NCBI RefSeq assembly: GCF_001297015.1
Contig: NZ_LIGE01000025.1
Coordinates: forward strand, 1 to 64,000
From: Pseudomonas sp. RIT-PI-r
GTDB taxonomy: Bacteria; Pseudomonadota; Gammaproteobacteria; Pseudomonadales; Pseudomonadaceae
Direction: 5' to 3'
Length of the DNA: 64,000 nucleotides
A model generated the notes under the pieces. The model was not told the DNA's origin. It saw nothing but the letters and a program-made list of their open reading frames with translations, and did no database searches. This document shows, one piece after another, positions 1 to 9,060 of the stretch (its first letter is position 1; the number at the start of each line of letters is the position of its first letter). Both the position numbers and the translations under genes were made by a program.

Positions 1-250
1 TGCCGGAGTCGCCTTGCTCGATGCGATAGACCAGGCCGTGGATCGTGCCTTCGCCGGTGGCGCCGAAGGTCAGCACGCCGGGTTTGTGCAGGAGTTCTTC
101 GAGCTTCAGGTCGGGGCGGGCGCTGACGAGTTCGAGGTCGAAACGGAACGGTTCATTGAGGGCTTCGCGACCGGTGAAGCTGAGGACTTGCAGATCGGCG
201 TTGGCGCCTTCGAGCGTGAGGGTAATGTGTGTTGCGTTGGCGTCCAGCAT
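1..250 (-). CDS. vgrG: VgrG / TssI type VI secretion spike protein, N-terminal fragment
   Basis: The reverse complement opens with ATG at 250 and stays open to the window edge, giving about 83 codons (MLDANATHITLTLEGANADL...). The text contains the pattern typical of VgrG N-termini: a short strand, then LQVLSFTGREALNEPFRF, then a DLKLEELLHKPGVLTFG-like stretch. VgrG trimers form the puncture tip of the type VI secretion tube and often carry effectors; the effector-bearing end lies outside the window. No other T6SS gene is visible here, so this may be an orphan vgrG island. The start follows a weak AAGG. Confidence 0.8.
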   Translation of the reverse strand, partial: MLDANATHITLTLEGANADLQVLSFTGREALNEPFRFDLELVSARPDLKLEELLHKPGVLTFGATGEGTIHGLVYRIEQGDSG

Positions 251-624
251 GCCTTGAATTCCGTCCGTTGAATAAGCAGGGGGCGGATGTTGCAGGATTA
301 AGCCGCCTCGTTCAAGGCGCAAAAGCCGTATGCGCGGGCAACAGGTGGTATAGGGAAAACCCCTAGATGGCGCGTTTCACCCAATAAAACCGGGCATTTG
401 ATAAAGTCTGAAGCCAGCCTGTGACGATCATTCCTACAAACGAAGATTGAAGAATCGCCAGTCAGATTCAGACTAAAGTCGCCTGTAGCACGTCAAAGCC
501 ATCTGCCATCATTGCCGTTCATCCCCGCGTGGTTCTCTTCCTCCCGGCTTATTAATGAGCTGGGACGGGAGCTATTTTTCGTTTGTTGCGCGCTTGCGCA
601 AACGCTGCAGTGTTGGAGTTTTTC
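251..624. other. Intergenic region between vgrG and the porin gene
   Basis: No gene is supported in these 374 bases. A GC-rich inverted repeat (CTCCCG at 541-546 with CGGGAG at 566-571), enclosing a near-palindromic GCTTATTAATGAGC and followed by CTATTTTTCG, looks like a weak intrinsic terminator or leader hairpin just before the porin. Divergent promoters for vgrG and the porin must lie here, but I cannot assign boxes with confidence. Confidence 0.4.
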
Positions 625-1926
625 ATGCGTCCCCCATTTTCCCTCATCACCCCGCGCCAGTCGTTTGGCTTCGGAGCCTTTGTGCTGTGCGCAGGTTTTA
701 CCGCACAGGTTCAGGCCAGCGGATTCCTTGAAGACACTACGGCGAAAATCGAATCGCGCACGGTGTATTTCAACCGCGATTTCCGTGATGGGCACACCTC
801 AAGCGATCAGGGCGCTTCCAAGCGTGAAGAGTCTGCACAGGGCTTTATTCTCAACCTGCAATCGGGCTACACCGAAGGCACGGTCGGCTTTGGCATTGAT
901 GCACTGGGCATGCTGGGTTTTCAGCTCGATTCCAGCCCGGATCGCAGCAACAGCGGCTTGCTGCCATCGAGCGGCGAGAACCCGCGCGGTTCGAAAGGTC
1001 AGTACGCGAAAATGGGCCTGACCGCCAAGGTCAAGGTCTCGGACACAGTGCTGAAGTACGGCGCGCTGTTGCCGGATCTGCCATTGCTGAAATACAACGA
1101 CGGTCGTTTGCTGCCGACCATGTTCAATGGCGCGATGCTCACTTCTAAAGAGGTAAAAGACCTGAACTTCATGGCCGCGCGCCTGGACAAGTACACCGCA
1201 CGCGACTCCACCGATTCGCAAGACATTCGCGTGCACTGCAAGAACAAGCGCTACGCGTGCAATACCACCGCCGATCATTTCGACATGTATGGTTTTGACT
1301 ACAAGATCAATGATCGCCTGACCGGCCAATATCACTACGCCGAACTGGAAGACATCTATCGTCAGCATTTCGTCGGTCTGGTAGCCAATCAGCCAATGGG
1401 TGGCGGTGTGTTGAAGGCCGACTTGCGCTTGCTGAAGAGCGCCGACAGTGGCGATGCGAAAGCCGGTTCCATCGATAACCGTGCCTTGAGCGGCATGCTG
1501 TCCTATGCGCACAGCGGCCACACGTTCAGCGCCGGTTGGCAGCGCATGAACGGCGACAACTCGATGCCGTACCTCGATGGCAGCAATCCGTATCTGGTCA
1601 ACTATGTGCAGGTCAACGACTTCGCCGCCGCGCAGGAACGTTCCTGGCAGTTGCGTTATGACTATGACTTCAAGGCCATCGGCATCAATGGTCTTAGTTT
1701 CCTGACCCGTTATGTGAACGGTGACCACATCAAGGTGCTGGGCAGTGATCAGGAAGGGAAGGAGTGGGAACGCGACAGCGAGTTGAAGTATGTGATTCAG
1801 ACGGGCACGTTCAAGGATGTGAGTGTGCGTTTGAGGAATGCTACGTATCGCACCAATTACGAGAAGTTTGCCCGGGATGTGGATGAGACTCGGGTGATTG
1901 TGAGTTACAACTTTTCGGTGTTGTAG
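625..1926 (+). CDS. OprD-family outer membrane porin
   Basis: 433-residue precursor. ATG at 625 is preferred over an upstream in-frame start at 583 because TTGGAG lies just before it and translation then begins directly with a signal peptide (MRPPFSLITPRQSFGFG... ending VQA before SGFLED). The mature start SGFLEDTTAKIESRTVYFNR, the alternating aromatic strands and the final strand IVSYNFSVL are characteristic of Pseudomonas OprD/OccD-OccK channels, which import amino acids, peptides or carboxylates and admit some antibiotics. Length fits the family (about 420-450). The substrate cannot be read from the sequence. It stands alone, with a REPIN after its stop. Confidence 0.88.
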   Translation: MRPPFSLITPRQSFGFGAFVLCAGFTAQVQASGFLEDTTAKIESRTVYFNRDFRDGHTSSDQGASKREESAQGFILNLQSGYTEGTVGFGIDALGMLGFQLDSSPDRSNSGLLPSSGENPRGSKGQYAKMGLTAKVKVSDTVLKYGALLPDLPLLKYNDGRLLPTMFNGAMLTSKEVKDLNFMAARLDKYTARDSTDSQDIRVHCKNKRYACNTTADHFDMYGFDYKINDRLTGQYHYAELEDIYRQHFVGLVANQPMGGGVLKADLRLLKSADSGDAKAGSIDNRALSGMLSYAHSGHTFSAGWQRMNGDNSMPYLDGSNPYLVNYVQVNDFAAAQERSWQLRYDYDFKAIGINGLSFLTRYVNGDHIKVLGSDQEGKEWERDSELKYVIQTGTFKDVSVRLRNATYRTNYEKFARDVDETRVIVSYNFSVL

Positions 1927-1954
1927 GTCCTGGATGTGTAGTGCTTGATCGGGC

Positions 1955-2050
1955 GCTATCGCGAGCAGGCTCACTCCTACAATGGATCAATGTTGAACGC
2001 GATATCCGCGTCCGCTGAAGATCCCCTGTAGGAGTGAGCCTGCTCGCGAT
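1955..2050. repeat. REPIN (REP doublet, GCTATCGCGAGCAGGCTC type)
   Basis: Two inverted copies of the same REP sequence, one ending TCACTCCTACA (1955-1981) and one starting TGTAGGAGTGAGCC (2027-2050), flank about 45 bases. The same doublet recurs at 10,029-10,117 and 11,688-11,786. These are RAYT-mobilised non-autonomous repeats common in P. fluorescens intergenic regions. This copy sits between convergent genes. Confidence 0.88.
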
Positions 2051-2069
2051 GAGGCCCTTGAAATTGCTG

Positions 2070-2690
2070 CTATAACCAATGCCAGAACCGGCTCCAGAAC
2101 CCGCGATTCAAATCCTCTTTGCACCCGGCATATTGCCGCGCATACACATCCGAGCGGTTCTGCACTTTGCGCGCCGTCGGCATCAGCCACGCTTTGCTGG
2201 CGTAAGTCTTGTTGCGGAAGCCGCCCCAGCCTTCGTGGTAGTTGAGGTACTGGTTATAGGCGTCGTACTTGTAGACGCCGTTGATCGAATAGGTCTTGTC
2301 CATGTACCAACCGACAAAGTCGATGGCGTCGTCGAAGTCTTCGCGATCGGCGCCGCTGCGACCGGTGCTTTTCTGATAGTCGGCCCAGACTTCATCCTTG
2401 GCTTGCGCATAGCCCGATGCGGTGGACACACGGCCCCACGGGATCACCCAGAGCAAGTATTTGCGCGGAGTCTTGGCGTCGTAGCGGTAGCCGGATTCCT
2501 GATACATGATCGCGAAGGGCACCTGAATCGGCACGCCCCAGCGTTTTTGCGTGACTTGCGCCGCGTCGTACCAGTCGCTTTTCTCGCGGAAAATCTCGCA
2601 GATATCTTCTGGCGAGCGGGGCGGCGAGGTGCCGCACCCGGTCAGTAGCGTTGCCAGTGTCAGTAGTCCCAGCGTCTGCCCGTATTTCAA
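2070..2690 (-). CDS. Lipoprotein with lytic-transglycosylase (SLT) fold
   Basis: 206 residues. The N-terminus is a lipoprotein signal (hydrophobic stretch then LLTGC, lipidated Cys19), so it should be membrane-anchored facing the periplasm. Residues about 55-170 resemble a transglycosylase SLT domain: the MYQESGYRYDA stretch carries the presumed catalytic Glu65, followed by a SGYAQAKDEVW-like block and a DFDDAIDFVGWYMD stretch. Such enzymes cleave peptidoglycan at MurNAc-GlcNAc bonds. It is convergent with the porin across a REPIN and upstream of, but not obviously cotranscribed with, mtlZ. The exact cellular role is unknown. Confidence 0.75.
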   Translation of the reverse strand: MKYGQTLGLLTLATLLTGCGTSPPRSPEDICEIFREKSDWYDAAQVTQKRWGVPIQVPFAIMYQESGYRYDAKTPRKYLLWVIPWGRVSTASGYAQAKDEVWADYQKSTGRSGADREDFDDAIDFVGWYMDKTYSINGVYKYDAYNQYLNYHEGWGGFRNKTYASKAWLMPTARKVQNRSDVYARQYAGCKEDLNRGFWSRFWHWL

Positions 2691-2734
2691 AAGCCGTTAT
2701 CCCGTCGTGCGCAAAAAGGCCGACAGTCTACGGC

Positions 2735-3673
2735 CTAGCTCAATTGGTGACGATAGGGCAGATCCGGACCAGTCTTGCTACAGGTCAGCGCAGCGGCTTG
2801 CACGGCGAACTTGAGCATGGCGTCGATCTGCTCGCGGGCGAGTTGCTGAACGCCTTCGACCGAATCCAGGCCATGCTCGGTCAGCCAGGTAATCAGCGCG
2901 GCCTGGAAAGTATCGCCAGCGCCAACGGTGTCGGCGATTTTCACCGAGGCCGCCGGCACAGACCAGCTGCCGTGGTGGCGGCTGAACACGCTGGCGCCGT
3001 CGCCGCCACGGGTGAGGAAGACGATCTGGCAGCGCTGTTCGAGCCAGCCTTCGATCACGCGCTGCGGGTCCTGTTCGGGGTAGAGCAGGCTCAGGTCTTC
3101 GTCGCTGACCTTGATCAGATCGGCCAGTGGCACCAGCGTCGCGATGCGCTCGCGCCACAGGTCGATGTTTGGCTCGGGATTGAGGCGCACGTTCGGGTCG
3201 AGGGTGATCACGCGCTTGCCACTTTCACGCTGCACCAAGGCCAGCAGCGTATCGCCAATAGGCTGCACCACCAGCGAGAACGAACCAATGTGCAAGCCGC
3301 GCACCTCAGGACCCAGCACTGGCAGATGCGCAAGACTCAGTTGCCGATCGGCACAGCCTTCGCCACGAAAGCTGTAGTGCGGCGAGCCATTGGCACCGAC
3401 GGCGACCATTGCCAGCGTAGTCGGCGCGGCGAAGTCCACCAGATAGTCCGGGCACACACCTTCATCCTGCAGCACTTGCTGCAAGCGGCGGCCGAGGTAG
3501 TCGGTGGACAGTCCGCCAAACAAGGCCGAGTCCACGCCCAGACGGCGCAAACCCACGGCGACGTTGAACGGCGAGCCGCCGGCAATCGCCTTGAAATTCA
3601 CTTTCGAGGCCAGACCGCTGGCGTCGTCTTCACTGAAGAAATCAAACAGGGCTTCGCCACACACCAAATACAT
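2735..3673 (-). CDS. mtlZ: Fructokinase / PfkB-type carbohydrate kinase of the polyol operon
   Basis: 312 residues. ATG at 3673 (MYLVCGEALFDFFSEDD) is chosen over an upstream extension because AAAGAG precedes it and the PfkB N-terminus starts there. PfkB signatures are present: GGSPFNVAVGLRRLG near the N-terminus and DTVGAGDTFQAALI near the C-terminus, the latter holding the catalytic Asp of the GAGD motif. It phosphorylates fructose released from mannitol or sorbitol by MtlD. Last gene of the mtl operon, 13 bp after mtlY. Confidence 0.9.
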   Translation of the reverse strand: MYLVCGEALFDFFSEDDASGLASKVNFKAIAGGSPFNVAVGLRRLGVDSALFGGLSTDYLGRRLQQVLQDEGVCPDYLVDFAAPTTLAMVAVGANGSPHYSFRGEGCADRQLSLAHLPVLGPEVRGLHIGSFSLVVQPIGDTLLALVQRESGKRVITLDPNVRLNPEPNIDLWRERIATLVPLADLIKVSDEDLSLLYPEQDPQRVIEGWLEQRCQIVFLTRGGDGASVFSRHHGSWSVPAASVKIADTVGAGDTFQAALITWLTEHGLDSVEGVQQLAREQIDAMLKFAVQAAALTCSKTGPDLPYRHQLS

Positions 3674-3686
3674 AATTGTTTGCTCT

Positions 3687-5183
3687 TTATAGGGTTGCGA
3701 CATGCTGTTGATAGCGTTCATAGGCCTGCTGGAACGCCGCGACGTTGGCGGCAATCGGCAGGGTTTCACTGCTGGAATCGAGTTTCACGCAGCGTTGGCA
3801 CAGCTCGGCGAGGCTGTCTTCGTGGCCATTGGACCAGGATTTGCACCACGCCGCTTGAATCGCCGCGCCGAGGGCGGCGGCTTCGCTTTGTTCGGTGCAG
3901 ATCACCGGAGTATTCATGATGTCGGCGACGATCTGTCGCCATACCGCGCTTTTCGAACCGCCACCGATCAGGCAAATGCTGCGGCTTTGTAAACCATTGT
4001 GGCGGAGCAAATCCAGTCCGTAACGTAGACCAAAGGTTGTGCCCTCGACGGCGGCGCGGCACAGATTGGCCTGGGTCAGGTTGTCCAGCGTCAAGCCGTG
4101 CAGGCTGCCGGTGGCATGAGGCAGCGCGGGTACGCGTTCGCCGTTGAGAAACGGCAGCATGCTCACGCCGTCGGCGCCGATGGGCGCCTGGGCGACGAGG
4201 TCGTTGAACTGCTGCAGATCAAGGTCGAACAATTCGCGAATCGCGCCGGTGGCGTTGGTCAGGTTCATGGTGCAGATCAGCGGCAACCAGCCGCCGCTGG
4301 ACGAGCAGAAGGTCGCAACCGAAGCGTCCGGGCTGACTTTCGGTGCGTCGGAATAGGCGTACACCGTGCCGGAAGAGCCCAGGCTCATGGTGATCGCGCC
4401 GGGCTGAATATTGCCGGTGCCGATGGCGCCCATCATGTTGTCGCCGCCACCACTCGATACCTGTGCGTTGGGGTTGATGCCAAGGTGTGCGGCAATCGCC
4501 GGGAGGATCGCGCCGACGGCTTGATGCGCGTCAATCAGCTCCGGCAATGCCGCTTGCAGGCGTCCGCTGGCGTCGATGTCGCGCAGCAGTTGCAAGTCCC
4601 ATTGGCGGGTGCGCACATTAAAATAGCCAGTGCCGGAGGCGTCGCCGTATTCGCTGCAGGCGCGGCCGGTGAGCCAGAAGTTGAGGTAGTCGTGGGGCAG
4701 CAGAATGCGCGCGATGCGTGAGAACACCACGGGATGCTGTTCTTTGGTCCAGAGCAGTTTCGACACGGTGTAGCCCGGGGCGATGACCACGCCGAGGCGT
4801 TCCAGCGAGCCTTTTTCGCCGCCCAGATGAGTGAGCAGACGGTCATTTTCGGCGCTGGTTTCGGTGTCGCACCAGAGCTTGGCCGGGCGCAGGACTTCAC
4901 CTTGATCATCGAGCAGGACCAGACCGTGTTGCTGGCCGGAGACGCCGATGCCGAGGATCGACTGGCCGTCGACATTTGCCGCCAGCAACGCCTGGCGGGT
5001 GGCGAGGGCGAAGGCTTCGAGCCATTGCTGGGTGTCTTGCTCGCGGCGGCCATTCGCGCCGCTGATCATCGTGTGTGCGGCGGCGCCTTGACCTAGCACC
5101 TGGCCGCTGGCGGCGTCGAGGATGATGGCTTTGGTGCCTTGGGTGCCGCAGTCGATGCCTAGGAACAGTTGTTGTGTTGTCAT
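3687..5183 (-). CDS. mtlY: Xylulokinase
   Basis: 498 residues, normal for FGGY kinases. The N-terminus LFLGIDCGTQGTKAIILD is the ATPase phosphate-1 loop. A GVSGQQHGLVLLD block and the C-terminal LIGGGSKSAVWRQIVADI with EAAALGAAIQA match xylulokinase. It phosphorylates D-xylulose produced from D-arabitol by MtlD, feeding the pentose phosphate pathway. It follows mtlD across an unusual repeat-filled 320-bp gap and precedes mtlZ closely. Confidence 0.93.
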   Translation of the reverse strand: MTTQQLFLGIDCGTQGTKAIILDAASGQVLGQGAAAHTMISGANGRREQDTQQWLEAFALATRQALLAANVDGQSILGIGVSGQQHGLVLLDDQGEVLRPAKLWCDTETSAENDRLLTHLGGEKGSLERLGVVIAPGYTVSKLLWTKEQHPVVFSRIARILLPHDYLNFWLTGRACSEYGDASGTGYFNVRTRQWDLQLLRDIDASGRLQAALPELIDAHQAVGAILPAIAAHLGINPNAQVSSGGGDNMMGAIGTGNIQPGAITMSLGSSGTVYAYSDAPKVSPDASVATFCSSSGGWLPLICTMNLTNATGAIRELFDLDLQQFNDLVAQAPIGADGVSMLPFLNGERVPALPHATGSLHGLTLDNLTQANLCRAAVEGTTFGLRYGLDLLRHNGLQSRSICLIGGGSKSAVWRQIVADIMNTPVICTEQSEAAALGAAIQAAWCKSWSNGHEDSLAELCQRCVKLDSSSETLPIAANVAAFQQAYERYQQHVATL

Positions 5184-5222
5184 GTGTGGACCACTCGGGT
5201 GTGGTGAAGATCAAGAGCTTAC

Positions 5223-5499
5223 CCCCTCACCCCAGCCCTCCCGAAACGTCGGACCGCCCCCAAGGGGGCGAGGGGGAAAGGGAGCCGATCGGGGGGCTGT
5301 TCAAAAGCTGAGTTCGACTCCGGTTCTCTCAACCGGGGCTGTTCAAAATTTGAGTTCGACTGCGGATCTCTCAATCAGGGGCTGTTCAAATCCTGAGTTC
5401 GACTCCGGACGTTCAGGTCGATGTAACTTGTACAAACCCCTCGGTCAGTTCCCTCTCCCTCTGGGCGGTCCGACGTTTCGGGAGGGCTAGGGTGAGGGG
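5223..5499. repeat. Three 42-43 bp tandem repeats bracketed by a long inverted repeat
   Basis: The outer arms (5223-5284 and 5451-5499) are inverted copies; about 36 of 37 bases of the core (CCCCTCACCC, one mismatch, AGCCCTCCCGAAACGTCGG, ACCGCCC) pair. Between them are three head-to-tail units starting GGGGCTGTTCAAA and containing TGAGTTCGACT, at 5293, 5335 and 5378. The block sits inside the polyol operon between mtlD and mtlY. The transcript could fold into a long stem with the repeats in the loop. It contains no supported gene. Confidence 0.85.
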
Positions 5500-5503
5500 C
5501 TTT

Positions 5504-6976
5504 TCAATCCAGAATCCGCTGCAAAGTCCGCGTCACACCGTCCTCGCGCAAACTGTTGCAGCACCACTCAAACGCCGCCACAAACTCCGCCGAACGTGGT
5601 ATCGCCGTGCCAAAAATCTCTTCGACCGCCAACAACCGCTGAGTCATTAAAGCATCGTCTGCCACCAACACCTGACAAAACGCCGCGCGCGGATCCGGGA
5701 TCGAATAGGTATCACCATTCTCATCCACGCCTTTCAAATACAACGCCCACGCCGCCACCACCAACGCCGCACGTTTAGTCTCCTGCCCATCAGCAATCAA
5801 GCGATTGATCGTCGGGATGGTGAACTTGGGAAACTTCGAGGAGCCGTCCGAGCACACCCGCTCCAGCTGATCGGCAATCGCCTGATTGGAGAAACGCGCC
5901 ACCAGCGTGTTTTTGTAATCCGTCAGATCAATGCCGGGCACCGGCGCCAGTTGCGGGGTCACGTCCAGATCCATATAGGCGCGCATGTAACGCACGAACA
6001 GCGGGTCGTTCATGGTCTCGTGAACAAACCGATAGCCTTTCAAAAAGCCCAGATAGGTCAGCGCCAGATGGCTGCCGTTGAGCAGTTTGATTTTCATATC
6101 TTCGTACGGCGAAACATCGTCGGTGAACTGCACGCCGACCTTTTCCCAAGCCGGCCGACCGTTGACGAATTTGTCCTCCAGCACCCACTGCACAAATGGT
6201 TCGCAGACCACCGGCCAGGCATCGTCGACCCCATGTTTGTCGGCCAGTTGCAGGCGATGCGCAGTGCTGGTCATCGGCGTGATGCGATCGACCATGGCGT
6301 TGGGGAAACTGACGTTGGCGTCAATCCAGCTGCACAGATCGCTATTGCGCAGAGAGGCAAACGCCAGCAGCGCCTTGCGCGTCACGGCGCCGTTGTGCGG
6401 CAGGTTATCGCAAGACATCACGGTAAATGCCGGGATGCCCGCCGCCCGGCGTTTTTCCAGGGCTGCACACAAAAAGCCGAACACGGTTTTCGGTGCCTGC
6501 GGATTGGCCAGATCATGTTGAATTTGCGGCAGGTGCGCCATGAACTCGCCGTTGCTGTCGTCGATGCAATAACCGCCTTCGGTGATGGTCAGCGAGACGA
6601 TGCGGATCTGTGGGGCGGCGAGTTTGTCGATCAACGCCTGAGCGCTGTCTTCGGCGAGCAACATGTCACGAATCGCGCCGATCACGCGCACCTCGGTGTC
6701 GTCGCTGTCACCGAGTTCGAACAGGGTGAACAGGTAATCCTGCTCTTTGAGATCGTCGCGGGCGCGGCGGTCTTCGGTGCGCAGGCCGACGCCGCAAATC
6801 GCCCAGTCCAGCGCTTCGCCGGTATTCATCAGCGCGTCGGTGTAATACGCCTGATGCGCGCGGTGGAAACCGCCGACGCCGATGTGGGCGATGCCCTGAC
6901 GGGTGTCGCTGAGGCTGTAGGCCGGCAGTTGCACTTCGGCGGCCAGACGATGGAGGTTCTGTTGGTTGAGTTTCAT
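5504..6976 (-). CDS. mtlD: Mannitol/arabitol dehydrogenase
   Basis: 490 residues, the usual length of long-chain polyol-specific dehydrogenases. The NAD-binding N-terminus reads IAHIGVGGFHRAHQAYYTD; the catalytic segment KIKLLNGSHLALTYLGFLKG contains the family Lys-x5-Asn-x2-His pattern. In P. fluorescens this enzyme oxidises D-mannitol and sorbitol to fructose and D-arabitol to xylulose in the cytoplasm. It starts 15 bp after mtlK and supplies the substrates of MtlY and MtlZ. Confidence 0.94.
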   Translation of the reverse strand: MKLNQQNLHRLAAEVQLPAYSLSDTRQGIAHIGVGGFHRAHQAYYTDALMNTGEALDWAICGVGLRTEDRRARDDLKEQDYLFTLFELGDSDDTEVRVIGAIRDMLLAEDSAQALIDKLAAPQIRIVSLTITEGGYCIDDSNGEFMAHLPQIQHDLANPQAPKTVFGFLCAALEKRRAAGIPAFTVMSCDNLPHNGAVTRKALLAFASLRNSDLCSWIDANVSFPNAMVDRITPMTSTAHRLQLADKHGVDDAWPVVCEPFVQWVLEDKFVNGRPAWEKVGVQFTDDVSPYEDMKIKLLNGSHLALTYLGFLKGYRFVHETMNDPLFVRYMRAYMDLDVTPQLAPVPGIDLTDYKNTLVARFSNQAIADQLERVCSDGSSKFPKFTIPTINRLIADGQETKRAALVVAAWALYLKGVDENGDTYSIPDPRAAFCQVLVADDALMTQRLLAVEEIFGTAIPRSAEFVAAFEWCCNSLREDGVTRTLQRILD

Positions 6977-6991
6977 CGGGAGTTCTCGAAA

Positions 6992-8095
6992 TCAGGCCGC
7001 AGCGCGCAGCGGACGGGTCAGCGCGACACCTTCGGCATCGAATAAATGGCAGTGCGTCGGATCGAGGTGCAGGCTCAGTTGCTCGCCGTAACGGCTGGCC
7101 AGGTCCCCGCGCACGCGCATGGTCAGGGCTTCGCCGGCATTCGTGGCGACGTGGCAGAAAGTGTCGCTGCCGAGGCGCTCGCTGACGTCGGCGGTGACTT
7201 GCAACGTGCAGTCGCCCGCTTGCGCCAGTTCCAGGTGTTCCGGGCGGATGCCCAGGGTCACGGCGCTGCCGACGCTGAGGTTGACGGTGTTGAACGGCAA
7301 GGTGATGCGCGTTCCGGCGTCCAGCGAAACCTCACAGCTCTGGGCGTCGAGGCGGGCGATCTTGCCCTTGAGGAAACCCATTTTCGGTGTGCCGAGAAAA
7401 CCGGCGACGAACAGGTTCGCGGGGTTGTGATACAGGTCCAGTGGCGAGCCGACTTGCTCGATCTTGCCGCCATTGAGCACCACGACCTTGTCGGCCATGG
7501 TCATCGCTTCAACTTGATCGTGGGTCACGTAGATCATCGTCGCTTGCAGGTCTTTATGCAGGCGCAGCAGTTCCAGACGCATCTGCACGCGAAGCGCAGC
7601 GTCGAGGTTGGACAGCGGTTCGTCGAACAGGAAGATTTTCGGATTGCGCACAATGGCGCGGCCAATCGCGACGCGCTGACGCTGACCACCGGAGAGCTGC
7701 TTTGGCTTGCGCTCAAGCATCGGGCCGAGTTCGAGAATGCGCGCGGCCTCGCCGACTTTCTTCTCGACTTCGGCTTTCGGTACGCCGGCCAGATCGAGGG
7801 CGAACGACATGTTCTTTTTCACGGTCATGTGCGGATACAGCGCGTAGGTCTGGAACACCATCGCCAGATCGCGCTTGGCCGGGCTGACTTCGGTGATGTC
7901 GCGGCCATCGAGTTCGATGGTGCCGCCGCTGACTTCTTCGAGGCCGGCGATCAGCCGCAACAGGGTGGATTTGCCACAACCGGACGGGCCGACGAAGACC
8001 ACGAACTCCTTGTCGTTCACCTCAAGGTCGATGCCTTTGATGATGGAGAAACCTTCGAAGCCTTTTTGCAGATTCTTGATTTTCAGGTTGGCCAT
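6992..8095 (-). CDS. mtlK: Polyol ABC transporter ATP-binding protein
   Basis: 367 residues from ATG at 8095 ([15 protein letters not shown]); GGAGG lies about 12 bases upstream, and an in-frame extension to 8173 would run through a REP element and is rejected. Walker [10 protein letters not shown], signature [14 protein letters not shown], Walker [13 protein letters not shown] and the H-loop VTHDQVEA are all present, followed by a MalK-like C-terminal regulatory (TOBE) domain from about residue 235. It energises mannitol/sorbitol/arabitol uptake through MtlF and MtlG. Confidence 0.95.
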   Translation of the reverse strand: MANLKIKNLQKGFEGFSIIKGIDLEVNDKEFVVFVGPSGCGKSTLLRLIAGLEEVSGGTIELDGRDITEVSPAKRDLAMVFQTYALYPHMTVKKNMSFALDLAGVPKAEVEKKVGEAARILELGPMLERKPKQLSGGQRQRVAIGRAIVRNPKIFLFDEPLSNLDAALRVQMRLELLRLHKDLQATMIYVTHDQVEAMTMADKVVVLNGGKIEQVGSPLDLYHNPANLFVAGFLGTPKMGFLKGKIARLDAQSCEVSLDAGTRITLPFNTVNLSVGSAVTLGIRPEHLELAQAGDCTLQVTADVSERLGSDTFCHVATNAGEALTMRVRGDLASRYGEQLSLHLDPTHCHLFDAEGVALTRPLRAAA

Positions 8096-8126
8096 GAGGA
8101 TGGGCCTCCGCAATGTTGTTTTTTTA

Positions 8127-8210
8127 AGATCAAAAGATCGCAGCCTGCGGCAGCTCCTACAGGGGGACGGCATGCTTTATGTAGGAGCTGCCGAAGGCTG
8201 CGATCTTTTG
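8127..8210. repeat. REPIN (GATCGCAGCCTGCGGCAGCTC type)
   Basis: Inverted pair of the second REP family: an arm reading GATCAAAAGATCGCAGCC into CAGCTCCTAC (8127-8166) and its inverse starting TGTAGGAGCTGCCGAAGGC (8180-8210). It fills the gap between mtlG and mtlK. The same family forms the element at 23,448-23,532. Confidence 0.87.
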
Positions 8211-8221
8211 CTTTTCAATCT

Positions 8222-9052
8222 TCATTTCACGGCGCCGAACGACAGGCCGCGCACCAGTTGTTTCTGGCTGATCCAGCCGAAGATCAGAATCGGCGCACAC
8301 GCCAGGGTCGAGACTGCCGACAACTTGGCCCAAAACAAACCTTCCGGGCTCGAATACGAGGCGATCAGAGCGGTCAGTGGCGCGGCTTTCGACGAGGTCA
8401 GGTTCAGCGACCAGAACGCCTCGTTCCAGCACAGGATCAGCGACAGCAGCACAGTCGAGGCGAGGCCACCCTTGGCGATCGGCAACAGCACGCGGACCAT
8501 TTCCTGCCACAACGTCGCGCCGTCGAGGCGGGCGGCTTCGAGGATGTCTTTGGGGATGTCCTTGAAGTAGGTGTAAACCATCCAGACCACGATCGGCAGG
8601 TTGATCAGCGTGTAGATCACGATCAGCGCGATGCGCGTGTCGAGCAGGCCGAAACTTTTGGCCAGCAGGTAGATCGGCATCAGCACGCCCACCGGTGGCA
8701 GCATTTTTGTGGAGAGCATCCACAGCAGCGTGCCTTTGGTGCGCTGGGTTTCGTAGAACGCCATCGAGTACGCCGCCGGCACTGCGATCAATAGGCACAG
8801 GGCCGTGGCGCTGAAGGAAATCACCACCGAGTTCCAGGCGAAGCTGAAGTAATCGCTGCGCTCATTGATGTGCAGGTAGTTCTCCAGCGTCGGCGTGAAG
8901 ATGAACTGCGGCGGCGTGGCGAACGCGTCGATTTCGGTTTTGAAACTGGTCATCACCATCCAGAAGATCGGGAAGAAAATCACGATCGCGATGGCCCAGG
9001 CCAGGGTGCCGAGCAGCAGGCTTTGCAGCCGGCGGGATTGTTGGAGAGTCAT
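8222..9052 (-). CDS. mtlG: Polyol ABC transporter permease
   Basis: 276 residues with an N-terminal membrane segment (LLLGTLAWAIAIVIFFPIFW) and several more hydrophobic helices. The cytoplasmic EAA loop reads EAARLDGATLWQEMVRVLLP, which docks onto the ATPase MtlK. Typical MalG-type sugar permease length. It begins 8 bp after the mtlF stop, and a REPIN separates it from mtlK. Confidence 0.93.
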   Translation of the reverse strand: MTLQQSRRLQSLLLGTLAWAIAIVIFFPIFWMVMTSFKTEIDAFATPPQFIFTPTLENYLHINERSDYFSFAWNSVVISFSATALCLLIAVPAAYSMAFYETQRTKGTLLWMLSTKMLPPVGVLMPIYLLAKSFGLLDTRIALIVIYTLINLPIVVWMVYTYFKDIPKDILEAARLDGATLWQEMVRVLLPIAKGGLASTVLLSLILCWNEAFWSLNLTSSKAAPLTALIASYSSPEGLFWAKLSAVSTLACAPILIFGWISQKQLVRGLSFGAVK

Positions 9053-9060
9053 GGCAGGCC

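Noticed and set aside
799..1974. 391-codon frame antisense to the porin
   Set aside because: No ribosome site or domain, and it covers the porin exactly.
5293..5417. CRISPR-like tandem repeats
   Set aside because: Units are contiguous and diverged with no unique spacers, and no cas genes are present.
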